64,000 nt of DNA from Streptomyces toxytricini (GTDB lineage: Bacteria > Actinomycetota > Actinomycetes > Streptomycetales > Streptomycetaceae): assembly GCF_014649915.1 (NCBI RefSeq), contig NZ_BMTY01000006.1, positions 165,621 to 229,620 on the forward strand, in the 5' to 3' direction. A model generated the notes under the pieces. The model did not search any database and was not told the DNA's origin. It saw only the letters and a list, made by a program, of their open reading frames with translations. This document shows positions 57,414-64,000 of this stretch, piece after piece. Position 1 is the stretch's first letter, and each line of letters starts with the position of its first letter. The position numbers and the translations under genes were made by a program.

Positions 57414-58097
57414 GTGCCGCCGCAGGAAATCCCGCTCACCCTCACCCCGGAACAAGCCGCCGCAGGCGCCGTCCTCAACCTCCCCCTCCGCGACGGCACC
57501 ACCGCACGCCTCTCCCTCCCGCCCACCCGCCACGGCGACCTCGTCCGCGGGCGCATAGCGGGCCAGGAGATCCTCATCCGCATCCGGGTGGCCGGCGCCC
57601 CGCCCCCCGCCCGGAAGGGCAGCCCCCTCGGCTGCCTCCTCGCCCTCCTCGTTGCCGCCGGAGTCGCCGCCGGCATCGCGGCCCTCACCGACGACGACAC
57701 CGACACCACCGCCGGCAAGCGCCCCACCCCGACCCCCACCTACTCGGCCCGCCCCTGGACCCCGGCACCCCTCCCCACCCCCGACCTCCCGGACCTCGGC
57801 ACCCCCACCAGTGCCGCCCCCCAGCCCAGCCCCTATGACGAGGGCACCTGCCTCAACGGCACCCTCCCCGACTCCACCACCGCCACGCGCGTCCACAACA
57901 TCGACGAAGTCGCCTGCTCCGCCGACGACGCCCACTACAAGGTCATCCAGCGCTTCCCCTTCACCACCGAGATGGAGCGCTGCCAGGCCAACCCCAGGAC
58001 CGAGTACGCCTTCTCGCACAGCTACACGCGCAACGGCGTCCCCATCAACCAGTACGTCTACTGCCTCGTCGGCCTCGGCAGCTACGCCCGCCGGTAG
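57414..58097 (+). CDS. LppU/SCO3897-like membrane protein
   Basis: A 227-residue protein. The first ~60 residues (IPLTLTPEQAAAGAVLNLPL, GRIAGQEILIRIRVAG) look like the C-terminal substrate-binding strands of DnaJ. One membrane helix follows (GCLLALLVAAGVAAGIAAL), then a Pro/Thr linker and an extracytoplasmic domain with four cysteines (GTCLNGTLPD, VACSADD, MERCQANP, YVYCLVGLG). That last domain matches the LppU/SCO3897 group. Function is unknown. Its stop abuts, without a spacer, the stop of the convergent LAGLIDADG gene. Confidence 0.8.
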   Translation: MPPQEIPLTLTPEQAAAGAVLNLPLRDGTTARLSLPPTRHGDLVRGRIAGQEILIRIRVAGAPPPARKGSPLGCLLALLVAAGVAAGIAALTDDDTDTTAGKRPTPTPTYSARPWTPAPLPTPDLPDLGTPTSAAPQPSPYDEGTCLNGTLPDSTTATRVHNIDEVACSADDAHYKVIQRFPFTTEMERCQANPRTEYAFSHSYTRNGVPINQYVYCLVGLGSYARR

Positions 58098-58877
58098 CTA
58101 GTGCTTCGGCCCTACGTGCAGATCCATGAGCGCCACGGACTCCTTGCGGGCGATGGAGACGTTGAAGGGCGCGCCGTCGCGCGCAAGGACGGTCCACTGG
58201 ACGCCGAGCCGGGTCAACGTATCCGTGAGGAGCTTCCGGATGTCGTCCGACTTGTTGGCGAACATGTACCGGGGGTACTCGTAGCGCTTGCGCTCTCCAC
58301 CGACCAGGCGGTTGGTCCAGTTGGTCGTCCGGCAGCCGTCCGAATGAATGAGCCCCCGCACGAACTCCCACGGGTGGGCGTCAACGATCGCCTGCTGCCA
58401 TTCTTCGAGAACGATCGACCGCTCGTGTTTCTTGCCCGGCCCGTGCTGCGGGAACATGCACGTCCAGTGGCGTGTGTAGGACTTGACCTCCACGCATCCC
58501 TCGCGCAGCCGACGGCCCGTACCCGGCCGGGGCATCACCTTGCGCATCGCACCTTCGGCAGCGTCTATGAGCCCGGGCTGCGACGCGTTGCAGGAGATCG
58601 ACAGGTGGTGCTGCCTGTATTTGGAGACGATGTGGCCGTCGCCGAGATAGAGGCCGAGGAGATACGCGTACGCGCAGTGATCGAACGGGACCTTCGTGCA
58701 TATCGGGCAGTCCATTGTTCCTGGGAGGGGTTCGCCTCGGCGCCTGCGGTCCTCGTGGCGCCACCAGCCGACTGTGCCTGCTGGTACGCAGAGGCGACGA
58801 GCCACCTCGCCGTTCGGCAAGCCGCTGCGCAACAGTGCCAGTGCCGCCTCACGTACGGAAACGTCGTGCGTGCTCAT
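58098..58877 (-). CDS. HTH-LAGLIDADG homing-endonuclease-like protein next to tRNA-Leu
   Basis: A 259-residue protein from the ATG at 58877. Residues ~6-38 form a helix-turn-helix (REAALALLRSGLPNGEVARR). Then come CPICTKVPFDHCAY and two LAGLIDADG-type motifs: YLLGLYLGDGHI (~72-83) and FVRGLIHSDGCR (~172-183), each with an acidic residue at the catalytic place. It is a single-chain, freestanding protein, not in an intron or intein. Codon bias is weaker than in its neighbours. Whether it cuts DNA or has become a regulator is unknown. Confidence 0.85.
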   Translation of the reverse strand: MSTHDVSVREAALALLRSGLPNGEVARRLCVPAGTVGWWRHEDRRRRGEPLPGTMDCPICTKVPFDHCAYAYLLGLYLGDGHIVSKYRQHHLSISCNASQPGLIDAAEGAMRKVMPRPGTGRRLREGCVEVKSYTRHWTCMFPQHGPGKKHERSIVLEEWQQAIVDAHPWEFVRGLIHSDGCRTTNWTNRLVGGERKRYEYPRYMFANKSDDIRKLLTDTLTRLGVQWTVLARDGAPFNVSIARKESVALMDLHVGPKH

Positions 58878-58915
58878 GTGACCACTCTGGGTCACGGCCG
58901 CCGTTGTTGGACAGC

Positions 58916-58953
58916 AGAAAAGCGAACGTTCATCCGAAGGAGAACGTCCGCTT
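58916..58953 (-). terminator. Intrinsic terminator of tRNA-Leu
   Basis: On the minus strand AAGCGGACGTTC pairs with GAACGTTCGCTT (one G.U pair) around a 10-base loop, followed by TTTTC. It begins nine bases after the tRNA and has a true T-run. Confidence 0.85.
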
Positions 58954-58961
58954 CTCGGGTG

Positions 58962-59044
58962 TGCCGGGTGCGGGACTCGAACCCGCAAGCCCTCACGGGC
59001 AGATGTGTTTGAGACATCCGTGTATGCCATTCCACCAACCCGGC
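58962..59044 (-). tRNA. tRNA-Leu (anticodon CAA)
   Basis: An 83-base class II tRNA. The acceptor stem is GCCGGGT/ACCCGGC; the anticodon stem GATGT/ACATC encloses CTCAAAC, giving anticodon CAA for UUG; a long variable arm with GCCC/GGGC follows; the T arm is GCGGG-TTCGAGT-CCCGC. CCA is not encoded. It lies between the pdtaR gene and the LAGLIDADG gene. Confidence 0.96.
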
Positions 59045-59137
59045 GGGGGCTGCACGTCGGAGTGTACCGGGTGACCATGTGGACGCGCTGCTAGGTAGGC
59101 TCATCCCAGCAGCGCAGCCCGCATCGAGGAGCCCACC

Positions 59138-59794
59138 GTGACCGCCGAGCACGAGTCGACGCCCACGCCCGACGCCGACCAGTCGCACGTTCCGCCGCTG
59201 ACGACCCGCGTCGTCATCGCCGAGGACGAGGCGCTCATCCGTCTCGACCTCAAGGAGATGCTCGAAGAGGAGGGCTACTCCGTGGTCGGCGAGGCCGGCG
59301 ACGGGCAGGCCGCCGTCGAGCTCGCCCGGGAGCACCGCCCGGACCTGGTCATCCTGGACGTGAAGATGCCCGTCCTCGACGGCATCTCGGCGGCGGAGAA
59401 GATCGCGCAGGAGTCGATCGCGCCGGTCCTGATGCTTACGGCTTTCTCGCAGCGCGAGCTGGTGGAGCGGGCGCGGGACGCCGGGGCCATGGCCTACCTG
59501 GTGAAGCCGTTCAGCAAGAGCGACGTGGTGCCGGCCATCGAGATGGCGGTGTCGCGGTTCGCGGAGCTGCGGGCGCTGGAGAAGGAGGTCGCGGACCTCG
59601 CGCAGCGGCTGGAGACGCGGAAGCTGGTGGACCGCGCGAAGAGCATCCTGCAGACGCAGTACGGGCTGACGGAGCCTGCGGCGTTCCGGTGGATCCAGAA
59701 GACGTCGATGGACCGGCGGATGTCGATGCAGCAGGTCGCGGAGGCGGTCATCGAGGACGCCGAGGAGAAGAAGAACGCCGCCAGGCAGGGCTGA
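59138..59794 (+). CDS. pdtaR: ANTAR-domain response regulator, PdtaR-type
   Basis: A 218-residue response regulator. The receiver domain has VVIAEDEALIRLDLKEML, the phospho-acceptor Asp in LVILDVKMPVLDG, the Thr in LMLTAFSQRELV and Lys in AYLVKPFSKSD. The C-terminal ANTAR domain (LVDRAKSILQTQYGLTEPAA and SMQQVAEAVIEDAEE) binds RNA hairpins and prevents termination in the family. The partner histidine kinase PdtaS is not in the window. The GTG at 59138 was taken; residues 1-22 are likely disordered. Confidence 0.92.
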   Translation: MTAEHESTPTPDADQSHVPPLTTRVVIAEDEALIRLDLKEMLEEEGYSVVGEAGDGQAAVELAREHRPDLVILDVKMPVLDGISAAEKIAQESIAPVLMLTAFSQRELVERARDAGAMAYLVKPFSKSDVVPAIEMAVSRFAELRALEKEVADLAQRLETRKLVDRAKSILQTQYGLTEPAAFRWIQKTSMDRRMSMQQVAEAVIEDAEEKKNAARQG

Positions 59795-59826
59795 GGCCCG
59801 CCCCGCCGGACGGCACGTGCGTACGG

Positions 59827-59871
59827 ACGGGTGAGGCCCGCCACCGGAATCCGGTGGCGGGCCTCACCCGT
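59827..59871. terminator. Perfect 21-bp hairpin between convergent pdtaR and livF
   Basis: 59827-59847 and 59851-59871 are fully complementary, with only AAT between; the core is GTGAGGCCCGCCACCGG. It is the most stable hairpin in the window and can end both transcripts. Confidence 0.9.
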
Positions 59872-59891
59872 GTGCGGGTGTGCCGTGGCGG

Positions 59892-60608
59892 TCAGTCCTC
59901 GCCGAGGTAGGCCTTGCGGACGTCCTCGTTGTGGAGGAGTTCCTGGCCGGTGCCGGAAAGGACGATCTTGCCGATCTCCATGACGTGCGCCTGGTCGGCC
60001 AGGGACAGCGCGGCCTGCGCGTTCTGCTCGACGAGGAGGATCGTCATGCCCTGTGCCTTGAGCTCCGCGATGGTCGACATGATCTTGTGCATCATCAGCG
60101 GGGAGAGGCCCATGGAGGGCTCGTCCAGCATCAGCAGCTTCGGGCGCGACATGAGGGCGCGGCCCATGGCGAGCATCTGCTGCTCACCGCCCGAGAGGGT
60201 GCCGGCGGCCTGCTTGCGGCGCTCGCCCAGGATGGGGAAGAGCTCGTAGGCGCGCTGGACGTCCTTCTCGATGCCTTCCTTGTCCTTGCGGAGGAAGGCG
60301 CCGAGCTGGAGGTTCTCGGCGATCGTCAGCCGGGGGAAGATGTGGCGTCCCTCGGGGGAGTGGGCGAGGCCCAGGGAGACGATCTTGTGGGCGGGGACGG
60401 TGCCGAGGGGCTGGCCGTCGAAGGTGATGCTGCCGCCGCGGGGCTTGATGAGGCCCGAGAGGGTGCGGAGGGTCGTCGTCTTGCCGGCGCCGTTGGTGCC
60501 GACGAGGCAGACGATCTGTCCGGTCTCGACGGTGAAGGAGATGCCCTTGACGGCCTCGATCTTGCCGTAGGCGACCTTGAGGTCGTTGACCTCCATCAGT
60601 ACGGTCAC
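59892..60608 (-). CDS. livF: Branched-chain amino-acid ABC transporter ATPase LivF
   Basis: A 238-residue ATPase. Walker A is CLVGTNGAGKTTTLRTLSG, the signature LSGGEQQMLAMGRALM, Walker B LLMLDEPSMGLSP, and the switch His follows in ILLVEQNAQAAL as Gln-type typical of LivF. It powers uptake of Leu/Ile/Val or related compounds with LivG. The GTG start at 60608 overlaps the livG stop. It is the last gene of the operon and meets a strong hairpin. Confidence 0.95.
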   Translation of the reverse strand: MTVLMEVNDLKVAYGKIEAVKGISFTVETGQIVCLVGTNGAGKTTTLRTLSGLIKPRGGSITFDGQPLGTVPAHKIVSLGLAHSPEGRHIFPRLTIAENLQLGAFLRKDKEGIEKDVQRAYELFPILGERRKQAAGTLSGGEQQMLAMGRALMSRPKLLMLDEPSMGLSPLMMHKIMSTIAELKAQGMTILLVEQNAQAALSLADQAHVMEIGKIVLSGTGQELLHNEDVRKAYLGED

Positions 60609-61684
60609 TTGGCTTCTCCGTCCTTGCTGGTGGTGCTGTCCGCGTCGGCGGCCGGCTCCGCGTCGGTTCCGGCCTCGTCGGCGGTGTCGGCGTCGTCCGC
60701 GGCGTCGTCGTCCTGGCCGTCGGCGTCGGCGGCGTCCTCCGCTGCCTCCTCGGCGGCGTCCTCGGCCGGGGCATCGGCCTCGGCCGAGGCGTCCGCCTCC
60801 GCGGCTTCGGCGGCGTGCTGCTCGGCGGCCTCGACCTCGGCGGCCTCGGCGGCGCCGGGGGCGCCCTCGAAGGGCTCCCCGAGGTAGGCGGCGATGACGC
60901 GCTCGTCGCCCTGGACCTCGGCCGCGGTGCCCTCGATGAGCTTCTCGCCCTGGACGAGGCAGGCGACCCGGTCGCACAGGTTGAAGATGAAGCGCATGTC
61001 GTGCTCGATGACGAGGACGGCGATGCCCATGTCGCGGATGGCGAAGATGAGTTCTTCGGCCGCGCGGGTCTCCTGCGGGTTCATGCCGGCGGTGGGCTCG
61101 TCGAGGAGCAGGAGGCCGGGGTCGCTGGCGAGGGCGCGGGCGATTTCGAGCTTGCGCTGCTCGCCGTACGGGAGGTTCTTCGCCAGGTGCTGGGCCTTGT
61201 GCTCCAGGCCGATGAACTCGAGGAGCTCCATGGCGCGCGCCTCGGAGGCGGCTTCGGCCTTCTTGAAGCCGGGGCCGCGCAGGAGGGCCGACCAGAGGCC
61301 TTCCTTGGTGCGGGTGTGGCGTCCGACGAGGACGTTCTCCAGCACCGTCATGTTGGAGAAGAGCCGGATGTTCTGGAAGGTGCGGGCGATGCCCGCCTGC
61401 GTGACCAGGTGGGGCTTGGGCGGCAGGACGGTGCCCTTGTAGCTGACCTTGCCCTCGGTGGGGACGTACAGGCCGGTGAGGCAGTTGAAGAAGGTCGTCT
61501 TGCCGGCGCCGTTGGGGCCGATGAGTCCGACGATCTCGCCCGAGTTGACCTGGAGGTCGACGCCCTTGACGGCGGTGAGGCCGCCGAAGCGCATGGTGAC
61601 GCCGCTCGCGTCGAGGACGGTCTCGCCGGCCGGGGCGGCGGCGGGCTTGGTGGTGGTGTCGGTGGTGGTCGTCATGGTGTTCAC
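60605..61684 (-). CDS. livG: Branched-chain amino-acid ABC transporter ATPase LivG with acidic tail
   Basis: A 359-residue ATPase; LivG proteins are usually ~255-285. Walker A is LIGPNGAGKTTFFNCLTG, the signature LPYGEQRKLEIARALASDP, Walker B LLLLDEPTAGMNP and the LivG-type VLVIEHDMRFIFNLCDRV. Residues ~272-359 form a long Ala/Glu/Asp tail with almost no other residues. GTG at 61684 overlaps the livM stop; an ATG three codons later is an alternative. Confidence 0.94.
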   Translation of the reverse strand: MNTMTTTTDTTTKPAAAPAGETVLDASGVTMRFGGLTAVKGVDLQVNSGEIVGLIGPNGAGKTTFFNCLTGLYVPTEGKVSYKGTVLPPKPHLVTQAGIARTFQNIRLFSNMTVLENVLVGRHTRTKEGLWSALLRGPGFKKAEAASEARAMELLEFIGLEHKAQHLAKNLPYGEQRKLEIARALASDPGLLLLDEPTAGMNPQETRAAEELIFAIRDMGIAVLVIEHDMRFIFNLCDRVACLVQGEKLIEGTAAEVQGDERVIAAYLGEPFEGAPGAAEAAEVEAAEQHAAEAAEADASAEADAPAEDAAEEAAEDAADADGQDDDAADDADTADEAGTDAEPAADADSTTSKDGEAK

Positions 61685-63414
61685 GCACCCGCCTTGGCGG
61701 TGGCCAGGTCGGTGGGGGCCTGGTCAGCGGTGTCGTCGTGGTACTCGAGCTTGGCGCGCTTGTCGGCGATGAGGCCTTCGGGGCGCAGGCGCATGAGCAG
61801 GATGAGGGCGATGCCGAATCCGAGGAGCTGGTAGTCCTGGAGGAACTGGAGCTTCGCGGGGATCAGGAAGAGGAGCGCGGAGCCGAGGATGGGTCCGCGG
61901 ATGGTTCCCATGCCGCCGAGGATGACGGCGGCGAGGAGGAACGCGGAGTTCGGCGGGACGGGCCCGGCGAAGACGTAGTTCTCGGGGACCACCGTGGTGT
62001 TGACGTGTGCCTGGACGGTGCCGGCGAGGCCGGCGAGGGTGGCGCCGAGGGCGAAGGCGATGAGCTTGACGCGGAAGCCGTTGATGCCCATGGCCTCGGC
62101 GGCGGTCTCGTCCTCGCGGATGGCGACCCAGGCGCGGCCGATGCGGCTGTTGCCGGCGCGGGCGAACACCAGGATGACCAGGGCCATCACCAGCAGCATC
62201 AGCAGGTAGTAGTTGGCGTAGGCGCCGAGCGTGATGCCGAGGACGGTGTGGGCCTCGCCGAAGTTCCACCCGAAGAGTTCGAGGTGGGGGATGTTCGGGA
62301 TGCCGTTGGGGCCGTTGGTGATCTGGGGGCCGGAGGTGCCGTCGAGGTTGCCCATGGCGATGCGGAAGATCTCTCCGAAGCCGAGGGTCACGATGGCGAG
62401 GTAGTCGCCGCGCAGGCGCAGGGTCGGTGCACCGATGACGACGCCGAAGACGAGGGAGGCGATGGCTCCGACGATGACGGCGGCCCAGAAGGGCAGGTGG
62501 ATCCCGAACGCGGAGGCCGTGCTTCCGGAGACCAGGGCGGCCGTGTAGGCGCCGACTCCGAGGAAGGCGACGTAGCCGAGGTCCAGCAGGCCGGCGAGGC
62601 CGACGACGACGTTGAGGCCGAGGGCCACGGTCGCGAAGATCAGGATGTTGACGGCGATCAGAGTGTAGGTGTCGCCGCTCTGCTGGATGAACGGGAAGCC
62701 GATGAAGGCGGCCGCGGTCGCGATGAGGGCGACCTGGCGGTGGCGGGCGGTGATCGCGGCGAAGCGGTCGGGGAGACCGGACTTCATGAGGCCCGTGGCG
62801 GCGAGGCCGACGGTGATCAGGTACGCGATGAAGAGCTGCGGTTCCTTGTCATCGGTGTCGATGCCGAACGTGATGACGTAGAGGCCGAGGGCGTAGACGC
62901 CGACGATGATGAGGATCTCGGCCCAGGAGGGGAGCGTGCCCGCCGGGGCGGCCTTGCGCTTGTCGTCTTCGAGCTTGAAGGCGGCGACGGCCGGGACCAG
63001 CGAGGCGAGGGCGGCGACCCAGGCTCCGGGCTCCAGGTGGGCGAGGCCGCCGAGCTCGACGGCGATGGAGCCGACGGTGAAGACGGTGGTGGCGGCCGCG
63101 CCGGCGGCGAGGAAGCGGAGGGCGGCGCGGGTGCCGTTCGGGGCGAGCCAGCCGAGGCCCTTGGTGCCGAGGGCGGAGAGGGCGTACAGGCCGGTGAGGA
63201 GCGCGCCGACCAGCGTGAGCATCTGGAGGGGCGCGGGGTACCCGTAGAGGGTGAGGTTGCCCGGGAAGGCGGTGGTGTACGTCCACGCCAGGAAGGCGCT
63301 GATGACGGTCAGGGCGGAGCCGCCGGTGATCGCGTACAGCAGGGTCTTGTTGGCGGTGGCGGGCTGCGCGGCCACGGTGGTGGGGGTGGTTTCGGTGGTG
63401 GTCATGGTTCTCAC
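61681..63414 (-). CDS. livM: Branched-chain amino-acid ABC transporter permease LivM
   Basis: A 577-residue permease, longer than the ~400-residue norm because of an N-terminal block with about five extra membrane segments (residues ~25-215). The LivM core follows, with ALGLNVVVGLAGLLDLGYVAFLGVGAYTAAL, the coupling-helix region RIGRAWVAIREDETAAEAMGIN and GTIRGPILGSALLFL (seen in parts). GTG at 63414 overlaps the livH stop. It forms the channel with LivH. Confidence 0.94.
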   Translation of the reverse strand: MRTMTTTETTPTTVAAQPATANKTLLYAITGGSALTVISAFLAWTYTTAFPGNLTLYGYPAPLQMLTLVGALLTGLYALSALGTKGLGWLAPNGTRAALRFLAAGAAATTVFTVGSIAVELGGLAHLEPGAWVAALASLVPAVAAFKLEDDKRKAAPAGTLPSWAEILIIVGVYALGLYVITFGIDTDDKEPQLFIAYLITVGLAATGLMKSGLPDRFAAITARHRQVALIATAAAFIGFPFIQQSGDTYTLIAVNILIFATVALGLNVVVGLAGLLDLGYVAFLGVGAYTAALVSGSTASAFGIHLPFWAAVIVGAIASLVFGVVIGAPTLRLRGDYLAIVTLGFGEIFRIAMGNLDGTSGPQITNGPNGIPNIPHLELFGWNFGEAHTVLGITLGAYANYYLLMLLVMALVILVFARAGNSRIGRAWVAIREDETAAEAMGINGFRVKLIAFALGATLAGLAGTVQAHVNTTVVPENYVFAGPVPPNSAFLLAAVILGGMGTIRGPILGSALLFLIPAKLQFLQDYQLLGFGIALILLMRLRPEGLIADKRAKLEYHDDTADQAPTDLATAKAGA

Positions 63415-64000
63415 GCCCGATCCGTGACGCGCTGGCCGAGCAGGCCTTGGGGCCGCACGAGGAGGACGACGATGAGGAGGACGAAGGCCCAGACGTTGGC
63501 CCAGGCGCCGCCGCCGAGCTGCTGCATGCCGGGGATTTCCTCGATGTAGGCGATCGAGAGGGCCTCGGCGAGGCCGAGGACCACGCCGCCGACCATGGCG
63601 CCGTAGATGTTGCCGATGCCGCCGAGGACGGCCGCGGTGAAGGCCTTGAGACCGAGGATGAAGCCCATCTCGAAGTTGATCTGGCCCTTGTCGACGCCGT
63701 ACGCGACGGCGGCGACGGCGGCGAACGCGGCACCGATGGCGAAGGCCATGACGATGATGCGGTCGGTGTTGATGCCCATCAGCTTGGCCGTGTCGGGGTC
63801 CTGGGCGGTGGCCTGCATGGCGCGGCCGCTGCGGCTCTTGGAGACGAAGACGCCGAGGGCGAGCATGCAGAGCGGGGCCAGGGCGAGGACGAAGGCGTCG
63901 GAGCGCTGGATGGCCAGGTTGTCCGTGATCTGGAAGGCCTTGCCGGTGAACTCCGGGAAGGTGACGGCCTTCTTGGCGTCCGGGTAGAACTGCCAGACGA
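63411..64000 (-). CDS. livH: Branched-chain amino-acid ABC transporter permease LivH (partial)
   Basis: The C-terminal ~196 residues of LivH; the start is beyond the right edge. The visible part has SRSGRAMQATAQDPDTAKLMGIN (coupling helix), GFILGLKAFTAAVLGGIGNIYGAMVGGVVLGLAE and a last helix ending VRPQGLLGQRVTDRA. It partners LivM. The periplasmic binding protein gene, if linked, would lie further right. Confidence 0.93.
   Translation of the reverse strand, partial: VWQFYPDAKKAVTFPEFTGKAFQITDNLAIQRSDAFVLALAPLCMLALGVFVSKSRSGRAMQATAQDPDTAKLMGINTDRIIVMAFAIGAAFAAVAAVAYGVDKGQINFEMGFILGLKAFTAAVLGGIGNIYGAMVGGVVLGLAEALSIAYIEEIPGMQQLGGGAWANVWAFVLLIVVLLVRPQGLLGQRVTDRA

Noticed and set aside
58098..59100. 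Prophage or integrative element attached at tRNA-Leu
   Set aside because: No integrase, repeat of the tRNA end or phage genes are visible; only a single LAGLIDADG gene adjoins the tRNA.

Overview
The window is chromosomal DNA of a high-GC actinomycete, almost certainly a Streptomyces. G/C dominates third codon positions and GTG starts are frequent. Genes overlap through GTGA/ATGA junctions, there are Tat and Sec signal peptides, a TrpM-type gene and a PriA-type isomerase, and only one TTA codon was noticed in a recognised gene. The gene order resembles, from memory, the his/trp/lgt/gltBD/pyk/pdtaR/liv region of the S. coelicolor core chromosome.

Region 1 (1-17.8 kb) is amino-acid biosynthesis. 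hisD-hisC-hisB-(small membrane protein)-hisH-priA-ridA-hisF is a tightly overlapped operon on the + strand. After one opposing gene come hisI-trpE, three small membrane or hypothetical genes, then trpC-trpM-trpB-trpA, ended by a hairpin terminator. No trpF is present; PriA (HisA/TrpF) fills that step. A membrane-anchored DsbA-like protein and lgt follow. Region 2 (17.8-27.7 kb) holds a CitE-like lyase, a ribokinase, a VIT/CCC1 metal transporter and the glutamate synthase pair gltBD.

Region 3 (27.8-31.1 kb) is accessory: an IS605-type element with an apparently intact TnpB nuclease, whose right end supplies the stop codon of the neighbouring secreted-protein gene, then small PNPOx-fold and VWA proteins. 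Region 4 (31.1-43.4 kb) is a catabolic cluster matching in order the mycobacterial KstR2 regulon for steroid C/D rings (HIP pathway): two acyl-CoA dehydrogenases, ipdF, kstR2, fadA6, ipdC, ipdB, ipdA, echA20 and two further SDRs. Two related 20-bp palindromes resembling KstR2 boxes sit exactly in its two divergent promoter regions. A DEAD-box helicase with its own leader terminator is lodged in the middle.

Region 5 (43.4-58.1 kb) holds a secreted trypsin, chorismate mutase, aminopeptidase N, a coupled PLP decarboxylase/N-hydroxylase pair like the first two genes of a hydroxamate siderophore operon but without partner genes, a HEAT-repeat protein with a TTA codon, a Tat-exported 5'-nucleotidase, a SIMPL-domain protein, pyruvate kinase and an LppU-like membrane protein. 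Region 6 (58.1-64 kb) holds a LAGLIDADG/HTH protein immediately downstream of tRNA-Leu(CAA), the ANTAR response regulator PdtaR, and livF-livG-livM-livH for branched-chain amino-acid uptake on the - strand, with livH running off the window. Many gene ends carry long GC-rich hairpins, most without a U-run, as is usual for Streptomyces.
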